A DNA stretch of 64,000 bases, taken from positions 1 through 64,000 of the forward strand of contig NZ_BJWY01000001.1 of the NCBI RefSeq assembly GCF_007990715.1, in the 5' to 3' direction. Numbering within the stretch: position 1 is the stretch's first letter; each line of letters begins with the position of its first letter. Below are positions 36,530 to 44,421 of this stretch, piece after piece. The notes below the pieces were generated by a model. It ran no database searches. It was not told the DNA's origin and saw only the letters and a program-made list of their open reading frames with translations. Source of the stretch: Nocardia seriolae NBRC 15557. GTDB taxonomy: Bacteria; Actinomycetota; Actinomycetes; Mycobacteriales; Mycobacteriaceae. A program made the position numbers and the translations under genes.

Positions 36530-37981
36530 ATGGTGACTGAAAGCGGCCTACTCTCGTCCATTCCCACGCAACTCTGGATCGGCGGACCGGTGGACGCCAC
36601 GGGGGGTGCGACGTTCCCGGTACACAATCCGGCCACCGGTGAGGTCATCGCCCGGGTCGCCGATGCCACCCCGGATGACGCGGTGCGGGCCCTCGACGCG
36701 GCGGTGGCCGCGCAGGCGGAGTGGGCGGCGACACCGGCCCGGCAGCGCGGGGAGATTCTGCGCGCGGTGTTCGATGCGATCACCGCGCGGTCCGCGGAGT
36801 TCGCGCTGCTGATGACCCTGGAAATGGGAAAGGCGCTGCCGGAGAGCCGCAATGAGGTGCGCTACGGGGCGGAGTTCTTCCGGTGGTTCAGCGAGGAGGC
36901 GGTCCGGATTCACGGCCGCTATCAGCCCGCCCCGGCCGGGACCGGGCGGATTCTCGTGCACAAGCAGCCGGTGGGCCCGTGCCTGGCCATCACGCCGTGG
37001 AATTTCCCGCTGGCCATGGGCACCCGCAAGATCGGCCCGGCGCTGGCGGCCGGGTGCACCATGATCGTGAAGCCCGCGGGCGAGACGCCTCTGACCATGC
37101 TGCTGCTGGCCCAGCTGTGCAGCGCGGCGGGACTGCCCGACGGCGTGCTGTCGGTGATCACCACCTCGCACTCGAGCGCGGTGACCGCACCGCTGCTCAA
37201 CGATCCGCGGCTGCGCAAGCTGACCTTCACCGGTTCCACCCCGGTCGGCAAGAAGCTGGTGGAGCAGTCCGCGCACGGCCTGCTGCGCACCTCCATGGAA
37301 TTGGGCGGCAATGCCCCGTTCGTGGTCTTCGACGACGCGGATATCGATGCCGCCGTGCAGGGCGCGGTGCTGGCCAAGCTGCGCAACGGCGGTGAGGCGT
37401 GCACCGCCGCCAACCGTTTCCACGTCCAGAATTCGGTTCGCCAGGAATTCACCGACAAGCTGACCGCGGCCATGGCGGCGTACCAGCTCGGCAATGGCGT
37501 GGACCCGGACACCACCCTCGGCCCGCTCATCAACGCCGACCAGCTCGACACCGTGAGCGAACTCGTGGACGACGCGGTATCGGCGGGCGCGCAGGTCAAG
37601 CTGGGCGGCAAGGCCCCCGGCGGCCCCGGCTGGTTCTACCCGGCGACCGTCCTCACCGATATCCCGCCCGCGGCCCGCATCCTGCGCGAGGAGGTGTTCG
37701 GCCCGGTCGCCCCGATCGTCGGCTTCGACACCGAGGAGCAGGGCCTGGCCGCCGCCAACAACACCGAATTCGGCCTGGTCGCATACGTTTACACGCGCAG
37801 CCTGGACCGCGCGCTGCGGATCGCAGAGGGCCTGGAGACCGGCATGGTCGGCGTCAACCGCAGCGTCATCTCCGACCCGGCCGCCCCCTTCGGCGGCGTG
37901 AAGGAGTCCGGCTTCGGCCGCGAGGGCGGCTTCGAGGGCATCGAGGAGTACCTCAGCACGAAGTACATCGCCCTGCCCTAG
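36530..37981 (+). CDS. gabD: NAD(P)-dependent succinate-semialdehyde-type aldehyde dehydrogenase
   Basis: A 483-aa aldehyde dehydrogenase of the succinate-semialdehyde (GabD) subgroup. Catalytic residues are C291 (GGEACTAANRF) and E257 (SMELGGNAP); the cofactor loop is FTGSTPVGKKL. The end PFGGVKESGFGREGG is typical. It would oxidise succinic semialdehyde to succinate, feeding the TCA cycle. TAGGCT at 36518-36523 makes ATG 36530 a leaderless start. The stop overlaps the convergent TetR gene by 4 bp. Substrate preference is inferred. Confidence 0.88.
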   Translation: MVTESGLLSSIPTQLWIGGPVDATGGATFPVHNPATGEVIARVADATPDDAVRALDAAVAAQAEWAATPARQRGEILRAVFDAITARSAEFALLMTLEMGKALPESRNEVRYGAEFFRWFSEEAVRIHGRYQPAPAGTGRILVHKQPVGPCLAITPWNFPLAMGTRKIGPALAAGCTMIVKPAGETPLTMLLLAQLCSAAGLPDGVLSVITTSHSSAVTAPLLNDPRLRKLTFTGSTPVGKKLVEQSAHGLLRTSMELGGNAPFVVFDDADIDAAVQGAVLAKLRNGGEACTAANRFHVQNSVRQEFTDKLTAAMAAYQLGNGVDPDTTLGPLINADQLDTVSELVDDAVSAGAQVKLGGKAPGGPGWFYPATVLTDIPPAARILREEVFGPVAPIVGFDTEEQGLAAANNTEFGLVAYVYTRSLDRALRIAEGLETGMVGVNRSVISDPAAPFGGVKESGFGREGGFEGIEEYLSTKYIALP

Positions 37982-38568
37982 TCGGCCAGCCCCTTCAGCA
38001 CCGAGTTCAGCGCCAGATCCCAGCGGCGCTGGACTCCTTCGGGCGTGCCGCCCAGGCGCCGGGCCGCCTCGGCGGCCGCCATGCCCTGCACCAGGGCCAC
38101 CACCACGTGGGCGATATCGGTGGCGTCGCCGCGCACCACGCCCGCGTCCACGCAGCGCTGCACCAGGTCCACGATGAAGACCCGCAGCGAGGCACTGGCT
38201 TTCAGCTCCTCGGGCCCGGGATCGAAGTCGGTGAAGGGGCGCGCGAACATGATCTCGGCGAGCACCCGGTTCCCGAGCATCCAGCCGCGATAGGCGGCCA
38301 TCACGGCCAGCAGGTCCGCGCGCGGGTCGGCGGTCCGGGGCACCGCATCGAGCTGCCCGCGCAGCAGCCGGAAGCCCTCGAAGTACACCGCGCGCACCAA
38401 TCCACCCTTGTCCCCGAACAATTCGTAGAGCGCGGGGGTGGAGGTCCCGGCCCGGGTGGCGATGGTGCGGGCGGTGAATCCGGCGACGCCGTCGCGGGCC
38501 AGCAGCTCGACGGCGACCGCGAGGAGTTGCTCGCGGAGTTCCGGGGTTCGCTGTTTGACGCGGGGCAC
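37978..38568 (-). CDS. TetR-family transcriptional regulator
   Basis: A 196-aa TetR regulator. The HTH (about 10-56) contains FTARTIATRAGTSTPALYELFGDKGGL. The ligand domain is TetR_C-like and not assigned. The start is GTG 38568. A large inverted repeat in the gap to the divergent thioesterase gene is its probable operator, so it likely represses that gene and itself. Confidence 0.9.
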   Translation of the reverse strand: MPRVKQRTPELREQLLAVAVELLARDGVAGFTARTIATRAGTSTPALYELFGDKGGLVRAVYFEGFRLLRGQLDAVPRTADPRADLLAVMAAYRGWMLGNRVLAEIMFARPFTDFDPGPEELKASASLRVFIVDLVQRCVDAGVVRGDATDIAHVVVALVQGMAAAEAARRLGGTPEGVQRRWDLALNSVLKGLAD

Positions 38569-38581
38569 GGCGGCAGTTTAT

Positions 38582-38626
38582 CGAAACAGCGTCACGATTC
38601 CGGATCTCAATCGTGACAGTGTTTCG
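38582..38626. promoter_or_regulatory. Inverted-repeat operator between TetR and thioesterase genes
   Basis: Two 18-bp arms (CGAAACAGCGTCACGATT at 38582-38599 and its near-complement at 38609-38626, 16 of 18 matching) around a 9-bp spacer. The right arm continues into GTTTCGAAAC. It lies 14 bp before the TetR start and 6 bp before the earliest thioesterase start. Confidence 0.75.
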
Positions 38627-38631
38627 AAACA

Positions 38632-39219
38632 GTGTTACGTTCGGCTCGTCCGACCTCGGACACCTTCGCTCACGAGGAGAGCAGCATAGGACAGCAGCAG
38701 ACGACGGCCGTGCTCGGCGACCCCGATACCTGGGGTGAACTGCGAGAACGCACGGTGACCTGGCATGACCCGATGACCACGGTCACCCTCGGGCTGGCCA
38801 TGAGCGGGGCCGACTATCTGACCGCGATGGCCGAGGGCAAGTTGCCGGTCTCACCCATCATCTCGACCGCCGGGATGGAGGCCGTCCACATCGAGCCGGG
38901 CGACGTGCTCATGCGCTGCGTGGCCGACGAATCGTTCGTCAATCCGATCGGCGTGGTGCACGGCGGACTTATCAGCATGCTGCTCGATTCGGCGGCCTCG
39001 GCGGCCGTGCACAGCACGCTGCCCGCCGGCGTCGGCTTCACCACCATCGAGATCAAGGTGAGCTATTTGCGGGCGGTGCGCGCGGGTGACGAGCTCCTGG
39101 TGCACGGCTGGGTGGTCAAGCCCGGCTCGCGGATCTGCTTCGCGGAGGCCGACATTCGCTCGGCCGACGGCAAGGCCGTGGCCACCGCCACCACCACGCT
39201 GCTCATTATCGGCGGTTGA
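38632..39219 (+). CDS. PaaI-type hotdog-fold thioesterase
   Basis: A 195-aa acyl-CoA thioesterase-like protein. The hotdog signature NPIGVVHGGLISMLLDSA (about 104-121) carries the catalytic HGG turn; GVGFTTIEIKVSYLRAVRAGD is the following strand. The first 45 residues are not conserved, and the N-terminus is uncertain: GTG 38632 lies only 6 bp from the operator, while an internal GTG at 38710 would shorten it by 26. It is divergent from, and probably controlled by, the TetR gene. Confidence 0.85.
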   Translation: MLRSARPTSDTFAHEESSIGQQQTTAVLGDPDTWGELRERTVTWHDPMTTVTLGLAMSGADYLTAMAEGKLPVSPIISTAGMEAVHIEPGDVLMRCVADESFVNPIGVVHGGLISMLLDSAASAAVHSTLPAGVGFTTIEIKVSYLRAVRAGDELLVHGWVVKPGSRICFAEADIRSADGKAVATATTTLLIIGG

Positions 39220-39237
39220 CCGCAGGAACAGGCAAAA

Positions 39238-39266
39238 CCGCCCCGGGGTCGAGACACCCGGGGCGG
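39238..39266 (+). terminator. Terminator of the thioesterase gene
   Basis: CCGCCCCGGG-gtcgagaca-CCCGGGGCGG, a perfect 10-bp stem with a 9-base loop, 18 bp after the stop. Confidence 0.7.
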
Positions 39267-39420
39267 CCTGGGAAGGCTGCATCCGTGGCTCCGCATGCAG
39301 CAGGCATGAGGCGAGATCAACTCACAGGCACTCGCAGGAGCCCGCGAACAAGCCGCAGCTAGGACGCGGTGGCATGCTCGTTGTATCGGAGCGAGCGGTG
39401 CTGCGCGTTAACGAGGGTTC

Positions 39421-39726
39421 TCAATGCCCCAGTCGGCCGCGACCGAGGCGGAGCAGGAGCATCGCCAGGGTGTGGCCCTCCTGGCCCAGCTCGCTGAAGC
39501 GCTCGAGCACCTTCATCTCGCGGGAGTGGACGAGCTTGGGCCCGCCGTTCGCCATTCGAGTCCGCCCGATGATGCGCGAAACCTCGGTGCGGCGCTTGAT
39601 GGCGGCGAGGATTTCGGCGTCCAGCTTGTCGATTTCCAAGCGCAGCTTTTCGATCTCAGCCTCGGAGGGCAGGGCCGAGTCCGACCCGGTGGCGGACTCG
39701 GAATGTCCCGTCGTCGAGATGCTCAT
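39421..39726 (-). CDS. Chorismate mutase (AroQ-delta type)
   Basis: A 101-aa chorismate mutase (chorismate to prephenate, Phe/Tyr synthesis). The three-helix AroQ domain begins at IEKLRLEIDKLDAEILAAI with the catalytic Arg/Lys pattern (RRTEVSRIIGRTR, SREMKVLERF). The short length and ending RLGRGRLGH match Rv0948c, a low-activity enzyme activated by complex formation with DAHP synthase. The first 20 residues are Ser/Thr-rich and disordered. It is divergent from uvrD1, as in M. tuberculosis. Confidence 0.93.
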   Translation of the reverse strand: MSISTTGHSESATGSDSALPSEAEIEKLRLEIDKLDAEILAAIKRRTEVSRIIGRTRMANGGPKLVHSREMKVLERFSELGQEGHTLAMLLLRLGRGRLGH

Positions 39727-40046
39727 TCTTTCAACTCCTCGTGGTCCCGAACGTCGATCGGCGCGTGGACCCGTGCTGTTACCGATCGGTTCTTCACCAA
39801 GAATCTGACCTGTTGGCCATACATTGTCCCCCCGGGATGGTGCTCAGGTGCAATGCGTCGCAATCGACCCGGTCATTGGACGAGTGTGCCACGCATGATG
39901 ACCCAAGCAAAACGGGTTCGTGTGTGAATCTTCTGAGTTTTCGCACCCGGCCCGGTTCACCGGGAGTTCGCCGGACCGGCACTTATCGGACACCTGTGCG
40001 ATCCGGTCCGCCGCCTGTCGGTGTGCGCCGGTAGCGTGGATGGGCG
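39727..40046. other. Divergent region chorismate mutase / uvrD1
   Basis: 320 bp between divergent genes. It contains the damage-inducible-type promoter at 40015-40037; the remainder shows no recognised element. Confidence 0.5.
40015..40037 (+). promoter_or_regulatory. RecA-NDp (PafBC-type) damage-inducible promoter of uvrD1
   Basis: CTGTCGGTG-N8-TAGCGT. The mycobacterial LexA-independent damage promoter is TTGTCRGTG-N8-TANNNT; only the first base differs and spacing is exact. The -10 box ends 9 bp before the ATG at 40047. Confidence 0.72.
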
Positions 40047-42518
40047 ATGAACACGACGGTGGCACGGGACGAGCAGAAGATGGTCGAGCAAGCGCGGGGA
40101 GGCGGAGCATTGCTCGAGGGGTTGAATCCACAACAGCGTGCTGCGGTGATGCATACGGGCACCCCGCTGCTGATCGTGGCCGGGGCCGGGTCGGGCAAGA
40201 CCGCGGTGCTCACCCGTCGCATCGCCTATCTACTCGACGCGCGCGGGGTGCGGCCGGGCGAGATTCTGGCCATCACGTTCACCAACAAGGCCGCCGCGGA
40301 GATGCGCGAACGCGTCGCCGGGCTGGTCGGCCCGCGCGCGGCGGGCATGTGGGTGTCCACCTTCCACTCCAGCTGTGTGCGCATCCTGCGCACCCAGGCC
40401 GGGCTGGTGGCGGGGCTGAACTCCAACTTCTCCATCTACGACGCCGATGATTCGCGCCGGCTGCTGGGCATGATCATTCGCGATTTCGACATCGACGCGA
40501 AGAAGTACTCGCCGCGGCTGCTGTCCACCGCCATCTCGAATCTCAAGAACGAGCTCATCGATCCCGAGCAGGCCGCCGCCGACGCCGAGACCGAGGACGC
40601 CGAGCTGCCGCGCATCGTGGCCAAGGTCTACGACGAGTACCAGCGGCGGTTGCGCGCGGCCAATGCCATGGACTTCGACGATCTGATCGGTGAGACGGTG
40701 TCGCTGCTGCAGCGGCATCCGCAGGTGGCCGAGTACTACCGGCGGCGCTTCCGGCACGTGCTGGTCGACGAGTACCAGGACACCAACCACGCCCAGTACG
40801 TACTGGTGCGCGAACTGGTGGGCCATCACCGGAATCTGTGGGGCGACGCGACCGAGACCGACGACGACAACCGGGTGCCGCCGTCGGAACTGTGCGTGGT
40901 GGGTGACGCCGACCAGTCCATCTACGCCTTCCGCGGCGCGACCATCCGCAATATCGAGGAGTTCGAGCGCGACTTCCCGGACGCCGAAACCATTCTGCTG
41001 GAACAGAACTACCGCTCCACCCAGCACATTCTGACCGCCGCCAACGCGGTCATCGCCCGCAACGAGGGGCGGCGGGAGAAGAAGCTGTGGACCGATGCGG
41101 GCGACGGCGATCTGATCGTCGGCTACGTGGCCGACAATGAGCACGACGAGGCCTCGTTCGTGGCCCGCGAGATCGACAAGCTGGTCGACCAGGGCGACGC
41201 CAACTACGCGGATGTGGCCGTCTTCTACCGCACCAACAACAATTCGCGGGCGCTGGAAGAGATCTTCATCCGAATGGGCCTGCCCTACAAGGTCGTCGGC
41301 GGTGTGCGCTTCTACGAGCGCAAGGAGGTCCGCGACATCGTGGCCTATCTGCGGGTGCTGGAGAATCCGGACGACGCGGTGAGCCTGCGCCGGGTGCTGA
41401 ACACTCCGCGCCGCGGTATCGGCGATCGCGCGGAGGCTTGCGTGGCCGTGCACGCCGAGCAGCGCAATATCGGCTTCGCGCAGGCACTCCGGGACGCGGC
41501 CGAGGGCAAGGTGGCCCTGCTCAATACCCGTTCGCAGCGGGCGATCTCCGGCTTCCTGGAGCTGCTGGAAGAGATCCGGGCGGCGGGCAAGCAAGAAGAC
41601 ATGGACTTCCCGGACGTGGGTTCGGTGGTGGAGGCGGTGCTGGACCGCACCGGGTACCGCGCCGAGCTGGAGGCCTCCGACGATCCGCAGGACGGTGCGC
41701 GGCTCGACAACCTCAATGAATTGGTCAGCGTCGCACGCGAATTCAGTTCCGAGGCGCGCAACAATGTGGAGGCGGCCCGCGCCGAGGGCATCCTGCCCGA
41801 GCAGGCCGAGGGTGAGCCGGAGCCGGGTTCGCTGGCCGCGTTCCTGGAGCGCGTCTCGCTGGTGGCCGACGCGGATCAGATTCCCGAAGAGGGTTCGGGC
41901 GTGGTCACCCTGATGACCCTGCACACCGCCAAGGGCCTGGAGTTCCCGGTGGTTTTCGTGACCGGCTGGGAGGACGGGCAGTTCCCGCACATGCGCGCGC
42001 TCGGCGATCCCACCGAACTCCAGGAGGAGCGCCGCCTGGCGTACGTGGGCATCACTCGCGCCCGCAAGCGCCTGTACCTGACCCGCGCGATCGTGCGCTC
42101 GGGCTGGGGTCAGCCGGTCTCCAATCCGGAATCCCGCTTCCTCCAGGAGATTCCGGGCCACCTGCTGGACTGGCGCCGTCTGGAGCCCGCACCCTCGCAA
42201 GCTTCGCGCGGCTTCCGCCGCCGCGGCGAGGACGATGGCCTGGAACGGGATTGGACGCGCGGCGACGGCTGGTCCGAGCAGCGCCCGGGTGTGCGTGGCG
42301 AGCGCCGCCCCGCTCCCGCCGCGGCCGCCTCCGGCAAGCGCAACAACACCAATCTGGTACTGGCCGTGGGCGACCGGGTCAATGACGACAAGTACGGGCT
42401 GGGCCGAGTGATCGCCGCCGAGGGCTTCGGCGCGCTGGCCACGGTCACCATCGACTTCGGCACGGCAGGCAAGATCCGGCTGATCCCCCAATACAGCCGA
42501 ACCCTGACCAAGCTCTGA
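40047..42518 (+). CDS. pcrA: UvrD1/PcrA-type ATP-dependent DNA helicase
   Basis: An 823-aa superfamily 1A 3'-5' helicase. Motif I GAGSGKTAVLTRR (about 49-61), motif II DEYQDTNHAQY, motif III GDADQSIYAFRGA, motif IV EQNYRST, motif V MTLHTAKGLEFPVVF and motif VI ERRLAYVGITRARK are all present. The C-terminal 60 residues (TNLVLAVGDRVNDDKYGLGRV) form the Tudor-like domain that binds RNA polymerase or Ku in relatives. It works in nucleotide-excision and transcription-coupled repair. The promoter has the PafBC-type damage motif. Confidence 0.96.
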   Translation: MNTTVARDEQKMVEQARGGGALLEGLNPQQRAAVMHTGTPLLIVAGAGSGKTAVLTRRIAYLLDARGVRPGEILAITFTNKAAAEMRERVAGLVGPRAAGMWVSTFHSSCVRILRTQAGLVAGLNSNFSIYDADDSRRLLGMIIRDFDIDAKKYSPRLLSTAISNLKNELIDPEQAAADAETEDAELPRIVAKVYDEYQRRLRAANAMDFDDLIGETVSLLQRHPQVAEYYRRRFRHVLVDEYQDTNHAQYVLVRELVGHHRNLWGDATETDDDNRVPPSELCVVGDADQSIYAFRGATIRNIEEFERDFPDAETILLEQNYRSTQHILTAANAVIARNEGRREKKLWTDAGDGDLIVGYVADNEHDEASFVAREIDKLVDQGDANYADVAVFYRTNNNSRALEEIFIRMGLPYKVVGGVRFYERKEVRDIVAYLRVLENPDDAVSLRRVLNTPRRGIGDRAEACVAVHAEQRNIGFAQALRDAAEGKVALLNTRSQRAISGFLELLEEIRAAGKQEDMDFPDVGSVVEAVLDRTGYRAELEASDDPQDGARLDNLNELVSVAREFSSEARNNVEAARAEGILPEQAEGEPEPGSLAAFLERVSLVADADQIPEEGSGVVTLMTLHTAKGLEFPVVFVTGWEDGQFPHMRALGDPTELQEERRLAYVGITRARKRLYLTRAIVRSGWGQPVSNPESRFLQEIPGHLLDWRRLEPAPSQASRGFRRRGEDDGLERDWTRGDGWSEQRPGVRGERRPAPAAAASGKRNNTNLVLAVGDRVNDDKYGLGRVIAAEGFGALATVTIDFGTAGKIRLIPQYSRTLTKL

Positions 42519-42758
42519 TCAGCTGGTGTAGAGCCGGAGGACGTCGTATGCGCGTACGGCGTCCTCGGGGAACACCAGAATCTGGAAGCGGTCCTTGATG
42601 TTCCGCCACCGGTGGATGCTGGTCCGGCCCATGGTGGCGCGAACGCCGTGCGTGCGCAGCAATTGCCGGACGGTGCGTGCGGACGTCATGTCGTAGACGG
42701 TGGCCGCGGGCACGAGCAGCCCGAAGTCGCCGTCGTCGGTGCGTGTCCGGAGTTTCAT
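42519..42758 (-). CDS. 79-aa protein of unknown function
   Basis: A small basic protein without signal or membrane segment. It contains [15 protein letters not shown] and [18 protein letters not shown]; the second part recalls the strand-helix of DUF2007-type small proteins, but this is weak. Its ATG overlaps the stop of the qcrB fragment upstream (ATGA), and its stop directly abuts that of uvrD1 on the other strand. Its coupling to a gene remnant makes it worth checking whether it is conserved or a by-product of the same rearrangement. Confidence 0.6.
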   Translation of the reverse strand: MKLRTRTDDGDFGLLVPAATVYDMTSARTVRQLLRTHGVRATMGRTSIHRWRNIKDRFQILVFPEDAVRAYDVLRLYTS

Positions 42759-43495
42759 CCTCGACTCCCGGTGTCCTGCTTGGCTTTCAGCATGGCCAGC
42801 TGCGCCTGTTCCTCATGATGATGGACGACATCCAGCGCCGCGCGCTCCTCGGGTGAGTCTGCGATGAGGAACCCGCCGGTTCCCGACTTGCCCGCGGAGC
42901 CCAGCTTGCTCATCTTCTTCGGCACGGCAGCGCCCTGATACGCCAGGGGAATCGGATGCCCGTGCGCGTCCACCGGTCCGAGCGACTGGTGCACCTCGAT
43001 GTACTCGCCGTGCGGCAGCCGCTTGATGATGCCGGTCTTGATGCCGTGCTCGAGCACCGCCCGATCGCTGCGCTGCAGCCCCAGGCGGAACCGGTAGGTG
43101 ACCGCGTAGGCCAGCGGTGGCAGGAGCAGCAGTGCGATCCGGAAGAACCAGGTGGTCGCGTTCAGCGAGACATCGAACTTCAAGGCGATGATGTCGTTCA
43201 CGCAGGCGAAGGTGAGCACCAGGTGGAAGGCGATGGCCATGGCCCCGATCGCGGTGCGCACCGGCACATCTCGCGGCCGCTGCAGCGGATTGTGACGCGC
43301 GGTGTCGCGAGTGAGCCGCTTCTCGATCCACGGGTAGATCGGGATGACCACCAGCACCAGGCCCACGATGATGGCCACCCAGAAGGCCGCGGAAATGGTG
43401 TAGCCGCCGAGGTAGATCTCCCAGGGCGGCATGAGCCGGGCCAGGCCGTCGGTCCACATCATGTAGAAGTCGGGCTGCGATCCCGCCGAGATCTG
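42755..43495 (-). pseudogene. C-terminal fragment of cytochrome bc1 subunit QcrB
   Basis: About 246 codons clearly matching the C-terminal half of actinobacterial Qcr[16 protein letters not shown] (the PEWY-like quinol-site motif), [69 protein letters not shown], then [17 protein letters not shown]. The first half with the four haem-ligand histidines is absent; upstream codons in the same frame do not look like QcrB. Four hydrophobic helices remain. The frame is intact over the whole piece, so loss is recent or the piece is still translated (possible starts TTG 43585 or ATG 43462). It cannot act as a complete cytochrome b. A full qcrB presumably exists elsewhere. Confidence 0.8.
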
Positions 43496-43642
43496 GGCGG
43501 GGATTGCCGGGGACCGGAATTCCTTGATGCCGACCGGGAAGTCGGCCTGGCCGACCGTCGAGTGAGCACACTTTGGCCGCAACGAACCAGCGAAGCTGGC
43601 GAAGTGCCACAGCGGACATAACCCCTGTATTATATTTTGCGT

Positions 43643-44026
43643 GTGCCCGGGGAAATCTCGCTGCTCGAGCCGGTCGACGACTGGTTCATGAAGCTGTGCG
43701 AGTCGGATCCAGAAACGGCGGCATTGGTCGAGCAGGCGTTGGACAGGCTTGCCGAGGTGGGCCCCACGCTCGGTCGTCCACTCGTCGATACGCTGGAGCA
43801 CAGCCGACTACGCAATCTGAAGGAGCTGCGGCCCGGCTCCCGCGGTTCTTCGGAGATCCGGATGTTGTTTGTCTTCGACCCGGACCGCGAAGCCATCGTT
43901 TTGGTCGCCGGCGACAAGGCCGGTCGGTGGACTCGTTGGTACGAAGAGGCGATTCCGTTGGCTGAACATCGGTACGCGGACTATCGAGCCGAAAAAGACA
44001 TGAGGCAGCAGGAGGAGCAGCCATGA
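43643..44026 (+). CDS. RelE/HigB-type toxin of a type II TA pair
   Basis: A 127-aa RelE/ParE-superfamily (phage Gp49-like HigB) protein: opening [14 protein letters not shown], central [24 protein letters not shown], then the beta-strands [26 protein letters not shown], a typical mRNA-interferase core. GTG 43643 is chosen: TATTATATT at 43629-43637 is a good -10 and would start the transcript at or just before this codon. A TTG at 43637 is possible. The stop overlaps the next start (ATGA), so toxin precedes antitoxin, the HigBA order. Confidence 0.85.
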   Translation: MPGEISLLEPVDDWFMKLCESDPETAALVEQALDRLAEVGPTLGRPLVDTLEHSRLRNLKELRPGSRGSSEIRMLFVFDPDREAIVLVAGDKAGRWTRWYEEAIPLAEHRYADYRAEKDMRQQEEQP

Positions 44027-44352
44027 GCCCCGCGCGTAACTGGCGTGACATCAAGGCGGAAGCCCATCGCCTACATCCGGAACTGGCGGATCCCGCGGTA
44101 CGAGCCGAGGCGGCCGCACACCTCGATGCCTACATCGCGGGGTACCATCTGAAGGAACTCCGTAAGGCGGCGGGCAAGACCCAAGCCGATGTTGCCGCCG
44201 CCCTTCGGGTTTCGCAGTCTCGTGTCTCGCAGATCGAGAACGGCGATCTCGGCGCAATGGAACTCGACACGCTCCGCGCCTACGCCGAAGCCCTTGGCGG
44301 TCGTGTCGAGATCACTCTCAGCGTCGGTCAGCATACGATCAAGGTCGCCTAG
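44023..44352 (+). CDS. XRE-family antitoxin (HigA-type)
   Basis: A 109-aa protein with a lambda-repressor-like HTH (about 41-95): LKELRKAAGKTQADVAAALRV, then SQSRVSQIENGDLGAMELDT. The N-terminal 40 residues (RNWRDIKAEAHRLHPELADP) likely contact the toxin. It would neutralise the RelE-like protein and repress the shared promoter. Coupled by ATGA to the toxin. Confidence 0.87.
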   Translation: MSPARNWRDIKAEAHRLHPELADPAVRAEAAAHLDAYIAGYHLKELRKAAGKTQADVAAALRVSQSRVSQIENGDLGAMELDTLRAYAEALGGRVEITLSVGQHTIKVA

Positions 44353-44421
44353 ATCCCGAGCACCCACCGAATCCAGCGATGGTCATCGCCACGATTCCGA
44401 TGGCGGATCATCGCGCCCCGA

